A stretch of DNA of 64,000 nucleotides from Sneathiella sp. HT1-7 (GTDB lineage: Bacteria; Pseudomonadota; Alphaproteobacteria; Sneathiellales; Sneathiellaceae). Every line of letters begins with the position of its first letter. Position 1 is the first letter of the stretch. The position numbers and the translations under genes are program-made. Positions 54,008-62,891 of the stretch are shown piece after piece. Location of the stretch: NCBI RefSeq assembly GCF_020731145.1, contig NZ_JAJFZN010000002.1, positions 62,001 through 126,000 on the forward strand, in the 5' to 3' direction. A model generated the notes under the pieces. The model was not told the origin of the DNA, ran no database searches, and saw only the letters and a list, made by a program, of their open reading frames with translations.

Positions 54008-55136
54008 TTGGGTCGTTCCTTTTTACAAGATGGTCATTAAGAGTTTCATGAAAATGGACGATTGCTTTTTCATAATATCCGAAAGTGAAATGACTGTTGG
54101 CCTTGGAGCCTAAACCTATTTGTATCGTGCGGGCAGCTTCCCGATCTTCCTCAATGCCAGAATTCTTGACGAAGCCGGCGTCGCGGATTGCAACATCCAG
54201 ATCGACGGGAATACCCTGTGTGTCAAGGTTGCGCATACGGTATACAACTGACCGGGTCTCGATAGGGGACACCGGCTCCAGCACGACGAGTTGCGTATGA
54301 TTGGAGAGAACGGAGAGGTGAGTATTGGGAAAGAGTTGGTAAACATCTGTGGTCATCCCGTTGATACGCCGTTTTTCACGCGGAATGTCTCGCAGTTTAT
54401 TTATGCGGCGAAACGGGAAAATAATACGGGAGTTGGTTCCAAAAACCTCTACGACATTTACGTTGTCCAAGCCGTAGGGGAAAAATGTACGGTTATGAAG
54501 GCTCTTGATATGGTACCCCTCCATTGATGTTTCTGCGATGAGTTTCCAATTCGCGGCATCCGTATATTCACCGTGGTCGAACATGTCCTGCCGAGGATCG
54601 AGGATGTCCGGCAATGCGTCGAGAGCGCCATTCGAAAGTGGCGCGTCCTGTGTTACAAACACAAGACCTCCGCGCTCTTCCGCCTTAACGGGGATCAACC
54701 CATGTTCCGCCATATCCACACCGGGAAACCCTTCTTGGCCGGGAATATGTTTGAGATTTCCCTCTAGGCCATAAGTCCAGGAGTGATAAGGGCATACGAA
54801 AGCGCGGGCACAGCCGTTCCCGTTTGCGACGGCCATTCCCCGATGTCGGCAACTGTTGCGGAAGGCGCGCACAATACCGTCGTCCCCGCGCACTACGACA
54901 ATCGGCGTTAATGCGGCTGTACGGGCAACAAACGATCCATTCTCTGGCACGGCCGCAGAGGGGCAGAAAGGGACTGGCAGGCGGCGCAGCATCTCTACTT
55001 CCGCCTGAAAGCGTTCCTCTGAATGATAATTTTCAACCGGTTCGCGCCAAACGTTTTCTCCCACGTCTGTGGTTTTGGCATCTAAATGTGAGAAAATTCT
55101 GTCGATAACATCGGCATCGCTTAGTATCATGGCCAT
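54000..55136 (-). CDS. Rieske 2Fe-2S aromatic ring-hydroxylating oxygenase, alpha subunit
   Basis: Non-haem iron oxygenase of 378 residues. The Rieske centre is C96-x-H98 in SCRHRG and C115-x2-H118 in FVCPYHSWTYG. The mononuclear iron site uses H209 and H214 in MEGYHIKSLH, with the acid likely in GIEEDREAA. No beta subunit, ferredoxin or reductase gene is near, so it is probably an alpha-only system using an electron chain encoded elsewhere. It overlaps the crotonase gene. Substrate unknown; it may hydroxylate an aromatic acid, a quaternary amine or an acyl group. Confidence 0.93.
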   Translation of the reverse strand: MAMILSDADVIDRIFSHLDAKTTDVGENVWREPVENYHSEERFQAEVEMLRRLPVPFCPSAAVPENGSFVARTAALTPIVVVRGDDGIVRAFRNSCRHRGMAVANGNGCARAFVCPYHSWTYGLEGNLKHIPGQEGFPGVDMAEHGLIPVKAEERGGLVFVTQDAPLSNGALDALPDILDPRQDMFDHGEYTDAANWKLIAETSMEGYHIKSLHNRTFFPYGLDNVNVVEVFGTNSRIIFPFRRINKLRDIPREKRRINGMTTDVYQLFPNTHLSVLSNHTQLVVLEPVSPIETRSVVYRMRNLDTQGIPVDLDVAIRDAGFVKNSGIEEDREAARTIQIGLGSKANSHFTFGYYEKAIVHFHETLNDHLVKRNDPNG

Positions 55137-55514
55137 GGTTTAGCTCTTATAATTATTTATATTCAGGACGTATGCTATCTGACTTGTTTGGTTCTTGTCC
55201 ACTCAGTTGAATTATTGTCACTGCCCTGACTAAGTTAGACATAGTGTTTTGTCTTTAATTTTATTATTCACCCTGAATGTATGTATCGACTACGAAATCT
55301 GGCAGTTTTGTTCGAAATGCACAGGCGATCTTTTTGGGGTCAATAGGAAGTCTCATTCAGATGACCGACGATATAGAGGGCATGTGAATGGCGGTCTTGG
55401 AAAAGTAAAGTAGATAATTACACCTTACGAAGCACTCAGAGAAAAGCTATATTCAAAACTCAAAATGGATCCCCCTTAGCCGCGCCCCGCAGGCAGCAAA
55501 TATTAGGAGCGAAT
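55137..55514. other. Divergent promoter region
   Basis: About 380 bases of AT-rich DNA between the Rieske oxygenase and the MetX-like gene. It must hold both promoters. I see only short imperfect symmetry (AGACA with TGTCT near 55228-55245) and no gene, terminator or clear operator. No regulator gene is adjacent. Confidence 0.4.
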
Positions 55515-56534
55515 ATGTCGACTGTTGGTCACTCAATTTTTGAGCTTGAGAATCTGACGCTGCAACGAGGCATCACTTTGCCGCGGGCAGAGATCGCCTA
55601 CCAGACATATGGCCGTCTCGCCGATGATAAATCCAATGTCATTTTGTATCCAACTTCTTACGGCGCCCAGCATTACGATACCGAATGGCTGATCGGCCCT
55701 GGCCGGGTTCTTGATCCGACAGACTGGTTTATCATCATTCCTAATATGTTTACGAATGGTCTGTCGACGTCGCCGTCCAACATAGTCGCACCGTTTGGCC
55801 CGGATCGTTACCCTCTTTTCACCCATTGGGATAATGTCCATGCGCAAGAACGCCTGCTCACCGAGGTTTTCGGGATCGAGCGGATAGCGCTCGCCTATGG
55901 CTGGTCTATGGGGGCGCAACAGGCATTGCATTGGGGCGCGATTTTTCCTGATCGGGTTGAGCGGATTTGCTCGGTCTGCAGTTCCGCCCGCACCTCAGTA
56001 CATAATCAGCTGTTTCTTCAAGGTGTACGCGTGGCATTAACGGGCGATCCTCATTGGCAGGGAGATCATTTTTCGGCTCACCCGGTGCGCGGCCTCAGAG
56101 CCATGGGCCGTGTCTATGCCGGGTGGGCGATGTCGCAGGCGTTCTATCGTGAGAAACTATACGAAGGGGTTGGTTTCAATTCGCTAGAGGATTTCCTCGT
56201 GCGCAGTTGGGAGGCTAATTTTCTCCGTCGTGATGCTCATGATTTGCTGGCAAGCCTGGATACATGGCAGGCGTCGGATATCTCGGACAATGATATTTAT
56301 CAGGGCGATCTGGCACGGGCGCTGGGGGCCATAACAGCCAAAACCATCGTTATGCCTTCCAAAACTGATCTTTATTTTACACCTGAAGACAGCGCGCTGG
56401 ATGCCGCGCAAATGCCGAACGCTGAATTCCGATCAATAGAATCAATCTGGGGCCATCGTGCTGGCAACCCGTCGCAGAACCCGGAAGATGAGGCAGCTCT
56501 GCGACAGGCGGTCGAGGATCTGCTCAAGGACTGA
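55515..56534 (+). CDS. Alpha/beta hydrolase of the homoserine acetyltransferase (MetX-like) family
   Basis: Protein of 339 residues with MetX-like layout: NVILYPTSYGAQHYDTEWLIG, FIIIPNMFTNGLSTSPSNI and nucleophile S131 in YGWSMGAQQALHW. The late Asp is in SKTDLYFTPED and the His in IWGHRAGNP. The elbow GWSMGAQQ differs from the GGSMGGMQ of true homoserine acyltransferases, so a hydrolase role is more likely than methionine synthesis. An AGGAGC ribosome site precedes the start. It is divergent from the Rieske oxygenase gene. Confidence 0.85.
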   Translation: MSTVGHSIFELENLTLQRGITLPRAEIAYQTYGRLADDKSNVILYPTSYGAQHYDTEWLIGPGRVLDPTDWFIIIPNMFTNGLSTSPSNIVAPFGPDRYPLFTHWDNVHAQERLLTEVFGIERIALAYGWSMGAQQALHWGAIFPDRVERICSVCSSARTSVHNQLFLQGVRVALTGDPHWQGDHFSAHPVRGLRAMGRVYAGWAMSQAFYREKLYEGVGFNSLEDFLVRSWEANFLRRDAHDLLASLDTWQASDISDNDIYQGDLARALGAITAKTIVMPSKTDLYFTPEDSALDAAQMPNAEFRSIESIWGHRAGNPSQNPEDEAALRQAVEDLLKD

Positions 56535-56695
56535 CTAGAGGTCCTCTTGGGCAGGCTTGGCATTATCCCACCCCTAACCAAATGCTTAATTGAAGCCAAC
56601 TAGACGGAAGACACGGGGCGCCCCTCTTCTGGGCGAACCGTCATTTTACATTATAGCGAAGCATGAGGCGCAAGATATGAAGTCTAATGACTAAT

Positions 56696-57076
56696 TTACT
56701 TCATGCGATGGAGAGCACAAATTTTATTGCCCGTTGGATCTCGTAAGTAAGCAAGATACAGGTTGCCATTAGCACTTTCGCGAACTCCAGGAGGGTCCTC
56801 GCACGTAACGCCGCCGTTAGCTAGGCCAGCGGCATGCCACTTGTCTGCCTGATCCGTATCCGATGCCGCAAAACCGATCGTACTGCCATTGCCGTTGCAG
56901 GCCGGCTTTCCGTCAATAGGTTTGCTGATCGAGAACACGCCTGTTTTTGTGCGGTAGAAACAACGACCCATGCTGTCAATCACACCAGGCTCATGACCTA
57001 GCTCCCCAAGGATTGCATCGTAAAAGACTTTTGCTTTCTCAACATCGTCGGCGCCAACCATTACATGACTAAACAT
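56696..57076 (-). CDS. VOC (glyoxalase/dioxygenase-fold) family protein
   Basis: Protein of 126 residues with two beta-alpha-beta-beta-beta modules. Recognisable parts are FSHVMVGADDVEKAKVFYDAI at the start and LYLAYLRDPTGNKICALHR at the end. The start at 57076 is preferred to 57088 because GGGGGTTAAA lies directly before it. A metal-binding His (SHVMVG) and a Glu-less C-terminal strand make activity uncertain. Lone gene. Confidence 0.85.
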   Translation of the reverse strand: MFSHVMVGADDVEKAKVFYDAILGELGHEPGVIDSMGRCFYRTKTGVFSISKPIDGKPACNGNGSTIGFAASDTDQADKWHAAGLANGGVTCEDPPGVRESANGNLYLAYLRDPTGNKICALHRMK

Positions 57077-57216
57077 TTTAACCCCCATTATGGTATTTGA
57101 TATTAGTTAGTTAGCCATGATGGTATCCTGTGTACTCATAGAATACAAACAACAACCCACCCAATAATAGGCAAAAACCTCAGAAGTAAATTTGAGAATT
57201 ATTCACTCAGGGCGGG

Positions 57217-57822
57217 CTATGATGTTGCATTTACCCGCAGGTTTTCGATCTCCAAAGCCATGTCCTCGGCCAATTGGATGAAATCTCCAGTATCCATCCC
57301 CTGATGCAAAGCCAGTCGCAGCGCGGTCACATTGGCTTGAAAACGGCGAGCCAAGCGGTTTGGATCAGCATTGCTACTTAGCTCGCCCGTGTCTAGGGCG
57401 GCGGAAAAAGCGGCAGAAAATTCGTTTTGCATTGCACTTAGATATTCGCGTGTCGCGGCGGCAATGGCAGGGTCGGTCGTACGCGTATCAACCAAGGTTT
57501 TGGTCAACATGCAGGCTTGCCGGGACATATCATTCGGAGCCAGTCGTGCATAGGCACGAAAATGATCGGCCAGGGCATCCAGCGGCGAGGCTGCGCGCAA
57601 GACCTGATTGCGAAACCCTGCGCGGGATTTTGCGAAATAGCGCTCTAGCGCCAACATGTATAGGTTTTCTTTACTGGAAAACGCCGCATAAATGCTGCCA
57701 GGCTTCATCGTCAGCGCTGCTTCCAAATCTTTGAGTGAGGTTGCGTGAAACCCTTTCTCCCAGAACAGTACCATGGCTGCGTCGAGAGCAGTTTCACGAT
57801 CATAAGGGGCTGAACGGGGCAT
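57217..57822 (-). CDS. TetR family transcriptional regulator
   Basis: Repressor of 201 residues. The N-terminal helix-turn-helix (HATSLKDLEAALTMKPGSIY, about 26-45) is followed by the ligand-binding domain with a single Cys in SRQACMLTKTLVDT. It lies 2 bp after the FrnE-like gene on the same strand. The double palindrome at 59505-59556 upstream of the neighbouring AhpD-like gene is its likely target. The Cys and redox neighbours hint at electrophile or thiol sensing, as in NemR-like repressors; this is inference. Confidence 0.9.
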   Translation of the reverse strand: MPRSAPYDRETALDAAMVLFWEKGFHATSLKDLEAALTMKPGSIYAAFSSKENLYMLALERYFAKSRAGFRNQVLRAASPLDALADHFRAYARLAPNDMSRQACMLTKTLVDTRTTDPAIAAATREYLSAMQNEFSAAFSAALDTGELSSNADPNRLARRFQANVTALRLALHQGMDTGDFIQLAEDMALEIENLRVNATS

Positions 57823-57824
57823 GG

Positions 57825-58469
57825 TTAGGTGGTTTCTTTAGTCAGTTGGACCAGGATTTTTGTGTAATTGTCGACCCCTTGCGCGCCTGTGATAAGGTGT
57901 TTCTGGTCAAATACCATTGCCGGTACGCCGCGAATACCTTGTTGGATCCAGAAATTCTGCTCCTGCCGGACGTCAGACGCAAACCGTTGTTCTTCCAGAA
58001 CCGCCAGTGCTTCGGTTCGATCAAGCCCAGTTTCCCCGGCTACATCAGCCAGAACCGCCATGTCAGACAAGTCCCGCCCCTCAGTGAAATGTGCAGTGAA
58101 TAACGCCATCTTCAGATCATTCTTGCGCCCCTGTTTGTCAGCCCAATGAAGCATCTGGTGGGCATTGAACGTGTTATGCATGCGCATGTCTTCAGTGAAC
58201 CTGAAATCAAAACCAAGATCAGTGCCAAGCTTAGTCATCTGCTCCCGACTCTGCGCTGATTGCTCCGGAGTTGAGCCATATTTCTCGATGATATGCTCGC
58301 GAGTATTCTGGCCCTCTGGTGGCATCTCGGGGTTCAGTTCGAATGGGTGCCAGTGGATATCATGGGCGGTGCCCGTAGCTTCAAGTGCTCGTGCTAACTG
58401 TTGATACCCAATGATGCACCAAGGGCACATCACATCGGATACAATGTCGATGCGGAGTGGTGTTGTCAT
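57825..58469 (-). CDS. DsbA-family oxidoreductase (FrnE-like)
   Basis: Thioredoxin-fold protein of 214 residues without a signal peptide, so cytoplasmic. The redox motif is C15-P-W-C18 in SDVMCPWCIIG. The helical insert is present and the cis-Pro loop is GVPAMVF near 185. FrnE-like proteins are linked to disulfide handling and oxidative stress. It overlaps no gene but is 2 bp from the TetR gene, so both are cotranscribed. Upstream is the AhpD-like gene with its own terminator between. Confidence 0.9.
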   Translation of the reverse strand: MTTPLRIDIVSDVMCPWCIIGYQQLARALEATGTAHDIHWHPFELNPEMPPEGQNTREHIIEKYGSTPEQSAQSREQMTKLGTDLGFDFRFTEDMRMHNTFNAHQMLHWADKQGRKNDLKMALFTAHFTEGRDLSDMAVLADVAGETGLDRTEALAVLEEQRFASDVRQEQNFWIQQGIRGVPAMVFDQKHLITGAQGVDNYTKILVQLTKETT

Positions 58470-58672
58470 GTGATAATCCTTTTATCATATCCGAGGTCGC
58501 TACGGTCGTCTTCTTATCATAATCGCAAATAATCGGTGCCAAAGACCAGTGAAATCAGTTTTTCCGTCAAGTTGATTTGATCGGAGCCCGCTTTTTCAGG
58601 CCAAGAAAAGACTGGGATTTTGCCAGGAAAATTGGGAGCTTGAAGCATTCATGTTTAACTTTTGCGAAGGTA

Positions 58673-58699
58673 TTAGGGCAGAGGAACTCTCTGCCCTAA
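58673..58699 (-). terminator. Terminator hairpin after the AhpD-like gene
   Basis: TTAGGGCAGAG (58673-58683) pairs perfectly with CTCTGCCCTAA (58689-58699), loop 5 nt, 12 bp after the AhpD-like stop on the minus strand. The T-tail is weak, so partial read-through into the FrnE-like gene is possible. Confidence 0.65.
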
Positions 58700-58711
58700 A
58701 ATATTGTATAG

Positions 58712-59275
58712 CTAGGCGGCCTTGGGCGCTCTCTCCCACGTATATTTTTGGAACACTTGATCAATTGGCGTCTGGGCAAAATGGTTGGTATAGTTGGACA
58801 TAAGTTTTTGTGCGGCACCGAGAATAACTTCCAGGATATTGGTCTGGCTGAAACCCGCCGCCAGGAAGGCTTGTGTATCAGCCTCGTCCACAAAACCACG
58901 ATTGCGAATAACCAGTAAGGTGAAGTCGCGCAGCGCTTCCAACTTAGCTGTCGGCAGGGGAGTCTCATTACGCAACGCCTCAGTGATCGCGTCATCAATC
59001 TTCATCATTTTGGCAATACCAGTATGCGCAGGCACACAGTAATGGCAGTCCTGCTCAACATTCACCGTTTGCCAAACGACAGTTTTTTCCTCGTCAGTCA
59101 GGCTTGTCGCCATGAATTGTTGATGGGCAAAATTATAGGTAGCCAACAGACCCGGAGCATCAGCCATGATAGCATGAAGCCCGGGGATACGGCCGTTGTT
59201 CTTCAACGATTTTTCCAGGTGCGGCTTAGAATCTTCCGGGGCTGTTTCAATAGTGTGTTTGATGAAGTCAGTCAT
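58712..59275 (-). CDS. Carboxymuconolactone decarboxylase/AhpD-like family protein
   Basis: Cytoplasmic protein of 187 residues with the AhpD motif C-x2-C-x3-H: Cys77, Cys80 and His84 in CHYCVPAHTGIAKM. Segments LATYNFAHQQFMATSLTDEE and AAGFSQTNILEVILGAA fit the family. It likely acts as a thiol-dependent peroxidase or in alkylhydroperoxide or aldehyde defence. The 22-bp inverted repeat upstream and the TetR gene downstream suggest induction by a reactive compound. It is only about 30 percent similar by eye to the AhpD-like protein at 27424. Confidence 0.9.
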   Translation of the reverse strand: MTDFIKHTIETAPEDSKPHLEKSLKNNGRIPGLHAIMADAPGLLATYNFAHQQFMATSLTDEEKTVVWQTVNVEQDCHYCVPAHTGIAKMMKIDDAITEALRNETPLPTAKLEALRDFTLLVIRNRGFVDEADTQAFLAAGFSQTNILEVILGAAQKLMSNYTNHFAQTPIDQVFQKYTWERAPKAA

Positions 59276-59368
59276 TTTCTTACCTTTTAATTTTGAGTTT
59301 AGATTAATTGGTTTTGTACGGGATTAGTGCTGGCTGGGGACGATGACATAGAATTTGTCTAGCCTGCC

Positions 59369-59464
59369 TTAACCGGCTGCGACTTGATTGGTGAGTTCAA
59401 TTTGGATGCAACAAATGGCTCTAATAGTGATCGCATAATCCTTGTATTTCTCTTTCAACGTCAT
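59369..59464 (-). CDS. Possible 31-residue protein between operator and AhpD-like gene
   Basis: A frame beginning MTLKEKYKDYAITIRAICC and ending with a Gly before TAA, 31 residues, follows an AGAGGACT ribosome-like site. It contains two adjacent Cys and lies directly downstream of the TetR-type operator, before the AhpD-like gene on the same strand. No similarity recognised. It could be a small stress peptide or a leader; chance is not excluded. Confidence 0.4.
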   Translation of the reverse strand: MTLKEKYKDYAITIRAICCIQIELTNQVAAG

Positions 59465-59504
59465 TGTTCGAGTCCTCTGTCATGCTGTGCTGGTGATGAA
59501 ATAG

Positions 59505-59556
59505 TCACATTTGAGTGATTACTCAATATCTAGTTTGAGTAATCACTCAAATGTGA
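59505..59556. promoter_or_regulatory. Double palindromic operator, probable TetR site
   Basis: Two 22-bp arms (59505-59526 and 59535-59556) are perfect inverted copies around an 8-bp spacer. Each arm contains its own palindrome, TTGAGTGATTACTCAA in the left arm and TTGAGTAATCACTCAA in the right. This is the form expected for two TetR dimers. It is upstream of the AhpD-like gene (minus strand) and 245 bp from the CoA-transferase region on the other side. Confidence 0.7.
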
Positions 59557-59689
59557 AGTCAACAGCGTAGAACGTACATAAGGTGCCAGCGTATCCCGGC
59601 CAATCGGCGGAGCGAAGTTGAAGCAATTACTGGTAATGCCGGGCCCATCCTCTAAGAGTCCAAGAAGCTTTACAGGGGAGGATATTCTG

Positions 59690-60892
59690 TCAGATTGCCC
59701 TCTTACTTTTAAGCTCGGTAATTCGGTCTTCACTTATGCCAAGAGATTTATAAACATCATCAGTGTCCTGCCCATGTACAGGGCCGGTACGGGATACGGA
59801 GCCCGGCATTTTAGCGTATTTCGGGGTAACGGCCTGCATGGCAACCGGCCCGAGTTCCGGGTCGTTGACCTTGATAATGGCGTCACGGGCCTTAAACTGC
59901 TCGGAGTTGAAAATGTCTTCAATCGATAGTACCGGGCCACCGGCGACTCCGCCTGCTTTCATTTCCTCAAGAGCTTCGCTTTGTGTCTTGCCCGCGAACC
60001 AGGTGGCAACGATTTCATCCAGTTCATCCGCATGCTTTACCCGATTGCTGTTGGTCTTAAAGCGAGGATCGGTAATCAGTTCGTGCCGCCCAATTTGACG
60101 GGCAAAATTTTCAAAGATTGACTGGGCCGATGCGCTTAAGGAAATCCATTTACTGTCTTTTGAGCGATATATGTTGCTGGGGCCAGCATATTGGCTTCGG
60201 TTTCCGGACCTTTCTCTGACGTGCCCCAGTTGATCATACTCGATCGGGAGGAATTCCAGCAGACGAAACATTGATTCGACAAGGGACAAATCGATAACTT
60301 CACCGGGCGCTTCCGGATGTTTCGCCTTGTGCCAGCACGCCATAATGATACTGAGAGCACCAAAAATCCCGGTGGTTGCATCCGCGATAGGAAAGCCGAT
60401 ATGCATGGGTCCGCTCTCGGGGTAACCACAAAGATAGGTGAAGCCAGAGAAGGCTTCCGCCACACGTGCAAAGCCGGGACTCGTCGCATTGGGGCCTGTT
60501 TGTCCATATCCGGATACGCGCAGGATGATAAGGCCCGGGTGACGTGCCTGAAGTACCTCGGGTGAGAGACCGTATTTTTCCAATGTGCCGGGCCGGAAAT
60601 TTTCTACGAGCACATCAAAATTGCCGATGATTTCAAGAAGCAGTTCCCGACCTTCAGGCTTACGTATATCCAGCGTAATACCTTTTTTGTTTCGGTTCGT
60701 AACCTTCCACCAAAGAGGTTTACCATCCTTGTGCGGAGGTAGATCACGTAAGGGATCCTCTTTATCTGGAAGTTCGACCTTGATAACTTCAGCACCAAAA
60801 TCGGCTAAGAGGGTGGAGGCCATAGGTGCTGCGAGCATAGTTGCAAGGTCGAGTATTTTCAGGCCGGATAGAAGTTGTGGTTTGGCGCTCAT
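59690..60892 (-). CDS. Class III CoA-transferase (CaiB/BaiF family)
   Basis: CoA-transferase of 400 residues. It moves CoA between carboxylic acids through an acyl-enzyme on an Asp, here in FPIADATTGIFGAL. The N-terminus LSGLKILDLATMLAAPMAST and the LVENFRPGTLEKYGLSPEVL segment are typical. The start at 60892 has an AGGGAAAA ribosome site and is 7 bp after the IclR stop. It probably activates the acid imported by the divergent TAXI-TRAP system. Substrate unknown. Confidence 0.92.
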   Translation of the reverse strand: MSAKPQLLSGLKILDLATMLAAPMASTLLADFGAEVIKVELPDKEDPLRDLPPHKDGKPLWWKVTNRNKKGITLDIRKPEGRELLLEIIGNFDVLVENFRPGTLEKYGLSPEVLQARHPGLIILRVSGYGQTGPNATSPGFARVAEAFSGFTYLCGYPESGPMHIGFPIADATTGIFGALSIIMACWHKAKHPEAPGEVIDLSLVESMFRLLEFLPIEYDQLGHVRERSGNRSQYAGPSNIYRSKDSKWISLSASAQSIFENFARQIGRHELITDPRFKTNSNRVKHADELDEIVATWFAGKTQSEALEEMKAGGVAGGPVLSIEDIFNSEQFKARDAIIKVNDPELGPVAMQAVTPKYAKMPGSVSRTGPVHGQDTDDVYKSLGISEDRITELKSKRAI

Positions 60893-60899
60893 TTTTTCC

Positions 60900-61685
60900 C
60901 TATCTGTTGATGGAATCATATTCTTTGCCGATCAGTTTTGCTGCCTTCATTGCGGCAGGGGCGCATTTATCTCTGTAGGATTTGTTGTATCTGTTGCGGG
61001 GCATAGCAATTGCTATGGCAGCAATTACTTCTCTGTCCCGGTTATAAATTGGAGCTGCAACGCCTGCGGCCTCCTCGGCCCATTCCCCTTGCGCGGTGCC
61101 CCATCCGTTGTTTGTGATGAAATCCAGCCGTTCCAGGAGGACTTGTTTTGTCAGACCGTATTCTTTCGCAATCGAGTCCGTTTCAATAAATGCATACAGG
61201 GTTTCCAGTTCGTCTTCTTTCATACCGGATACAAGACAGGCTCCGGACCCACTTAAATAGACACGATTACTCCTGCCCACTTCCATCACATAACGAACTG
61301 GTTGTAGGCTTGGCTCGGTCGCAATGACAACGCGATCCCAGCCTTCGCGGACTAATATGGTGGCTGTCTCTCCTGTCTCTTCGCGTGCTTTACGTAAATG
61401 CTTTCTGGATATTTCTGCCAGTCCATTCCGGTCAAGTATTGCGTCTACGAGTGACAGGCACCCAAATGAGAGAGAATATCGATCACTTGCAGGGTCCTGG
61501 ACGAGCAACCCTTCATGCGACAAAGTCCGAGCAAGTCGAAACGTCGTGACTTTGTTAAGCTTCAACTCATCCGTCAACTCTTTAAGAGACATGTCTCTGC
61601 TGCCTCCTTTAAAGGCTCTTAGTACGGCGACCGCTCGGCTGACCGTTTGCAGATACTGCGTAGGATAGGTCTTTGGCGGGTTCAC
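60900..61685 (-). CDS. IclR family transcriptional regulator
   Basis: Regulator of 261 residues. A GTG at 61685 is the likely start because AGGAGAAATT lies 9 nt before it; an upstream TTG at 61727 has no ribosome site. The helix-turn-helix is KELTDELKLNKVTTFRLART and the effector domain contains NGWGTAQGEWAEEAAGVAAP. It is cotranscribed with the CoA-transferase and divergent from the TAXI-TRAP genes, which it likely controls. Confidence 0.92.
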   Translation of the reverse strand: MNPPKTYPTQYLQTVSRAVAVLRAFKGGSRDMSLKELTDELKLNKVTTFRLARTLSHEGLLVQDPASDRYSLSFGCLSLVDAILDRNGLAEISRKHLRKAREETGETATILVREGWDRVVIATEPSLQPVRYVMEVGRSNRVYLSGSGACLVSGMKEDELETLYAFIETDSIAKEYGLTKQVLLERLDFITNNGWGTAQGEWAEEAAGVAAPIYNRDREVIAAIAIAMPRNRYNKSYRDKCAPAAMKAAKLIGKEYDSINR

Positions 61686-61763
61686 AATAATTTCTCCTGC
61701 ATGTTGCTTCCCAATCTTTCGGTGCAATCAAATGACTCAGCTTGCCATGCCGATTGATGGTTC

Positions 61764-61829
61764 TTGACTATATTAGCTATTTTGCGATATTGTTTCAATA
61801 TAAGATATAGAGTTACATATAATGAAACA
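61764..61829 (+). promoter_or_regulatory. Promoter and candidate IclR half-sites before the TAXI-TRAP genes
   Basis: TTGACT (61764-61769), 16 bp, GATATT (61786-61791) resembles a sigma-70 promoter for the TAXI gene. Just downstream TGTTTCA (61791-61797) and TGAAACA (61823-61829) are inverted half-sites 25 bp apart, a heptamer also seen in sites of some IclR-family regulators. Both readings are inference. Confidence 0.4.
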
Positions 61830-61879
61830 TAAGGCAAGGCTATGTATGGCCTAAGTCTATTTTTTGGAGGAGGAAAAAC

Positions 61880-62872
61880 ATGAAGATTGTTAGACATTTG
61901 TTTGCGGGCGCTACCTTGCTGCTTACTCTCGCTGCGCCTTCAGCATTCGCACAAGACCATCCTATTAATATTCCGTCGGGTCCTTTTGGAACAGGTAGCA
62001 ACACCCTAAGCGGCGCTATGGAGCAAATCTCGAAGAAGACGAATGCTAAGATTCAGGTCGTCGCGGCAGAAAGCCCAGGGCTGGTATTTAATTTGAAGCA
62101 ACTCAAGGCAGATCCGGCAACCAAGCCAGATACCCTTACGCCTTATACTTTTGGTCTTGCCTATCTTGCCGAGAACGGCCTGAAGCCGTTTAACGAGCCG
62201 ACACCAGCGCCGAAACTTCTGGCGACTTATCTGTTGGGTTCTGTCTGGTTGGCGACATTGGACGAGAATATCAAGGAGCCAAAAGATCTGATTGGAAAGC
62301 GCGTAGGGTTGGGCCGGCCTCCGCAAATCTTGTGGACAATTGAACCTGAACTAATCATCAAGCATGGTTGGGGGCTCGACGGACAAATTGATATTGAATA
62401 TCTTGGGACCAAGCAAGCCGCTCAGGCATTGCTGGATGGCACTGTAGATGCCGCCATCATCGGTGGATATGCCGATCCAATTAACAAGACTTTCAGCCCG
62501 AGCCCTCAAACATTGACGGTTGTCGGTAGCGGAAAGACGCTCTACCACATTCCGTGGGGAGAAGAGGCAGTTGCGAAGACGATTGCTGCCGGTGTCGGGA
62601 TTAATAAGCTTACTATTCCGAAGGATGCAATCGCTGGTGTAAATGCAGACATGTCTGGCTTTTTTGACCCCATTGCATGGGGTGCCTATCCGGAGATGCC
62701 TGATGAAACTGCATATGAAATTACAAAAATGATCATCGAAAATGTCGGCATGTTTAAGGAGTATCATGCCTTAGGGAAATTAATGTCGCGCGAGTCTCTC
62801 GCCTATGGCGTTGATCCTTCTAAGATACATCCGGGCGCGCTCCGTGCTTATAAAGAAGCCGGTTTGAAATAA
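61880..62872 (+). CDS. TAXI family TRAP transporter solute-binding protein
   Basis: Periplasmic protein of 330 residues. The Sec signal ends at PSAFA before QDHPINIP. The TAXI pattern is visible in GPFGTGSNTLSGAMEQIS and in the lobe segment LIGKRVGLGRPPQILW, followed by LLDGTVDAAIIGGYADPI. It supplies substrate to the fused 4TM-12TM permease encoded 74 bp downstream. A GGAGGAGG ribosome site precedes the start. TAXI systems in other bacteria import dicarboxylates or glutamate, but this ligand is unknown. Confidence 0.9.
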   Translation: MKIVRHLFAGATLLLTLAAPSAFAQDHPINIPSGPFGTGSNTLSGAMEQISKKTNAKIQVVAAESPGLVFNLKQLKADPATKPDTLTPYTFGLAYLAENGLKPFNEPTPAPKLLATYLLGSVWLATLDENIKEPKDLIGKRVGLGRPPQILWTIEPELIIKHGWGLDGQIDIEYLGTKQAAQALLDGTVDAAIIGGYADPINKTFSPSPQTLTVVGSGKTLYHIPWGEEAVAKTIAAGVGINKLTIPKDAIAGVNADMSGFFDPIAWGAYPEMPDETAYEITKMIIENVGMFKEYHALGKLMSRESLAYGVDPSKIHPGALRAYKEAGLK

Positions 62873-62891
62873 TATAAAATCATACTGTACC

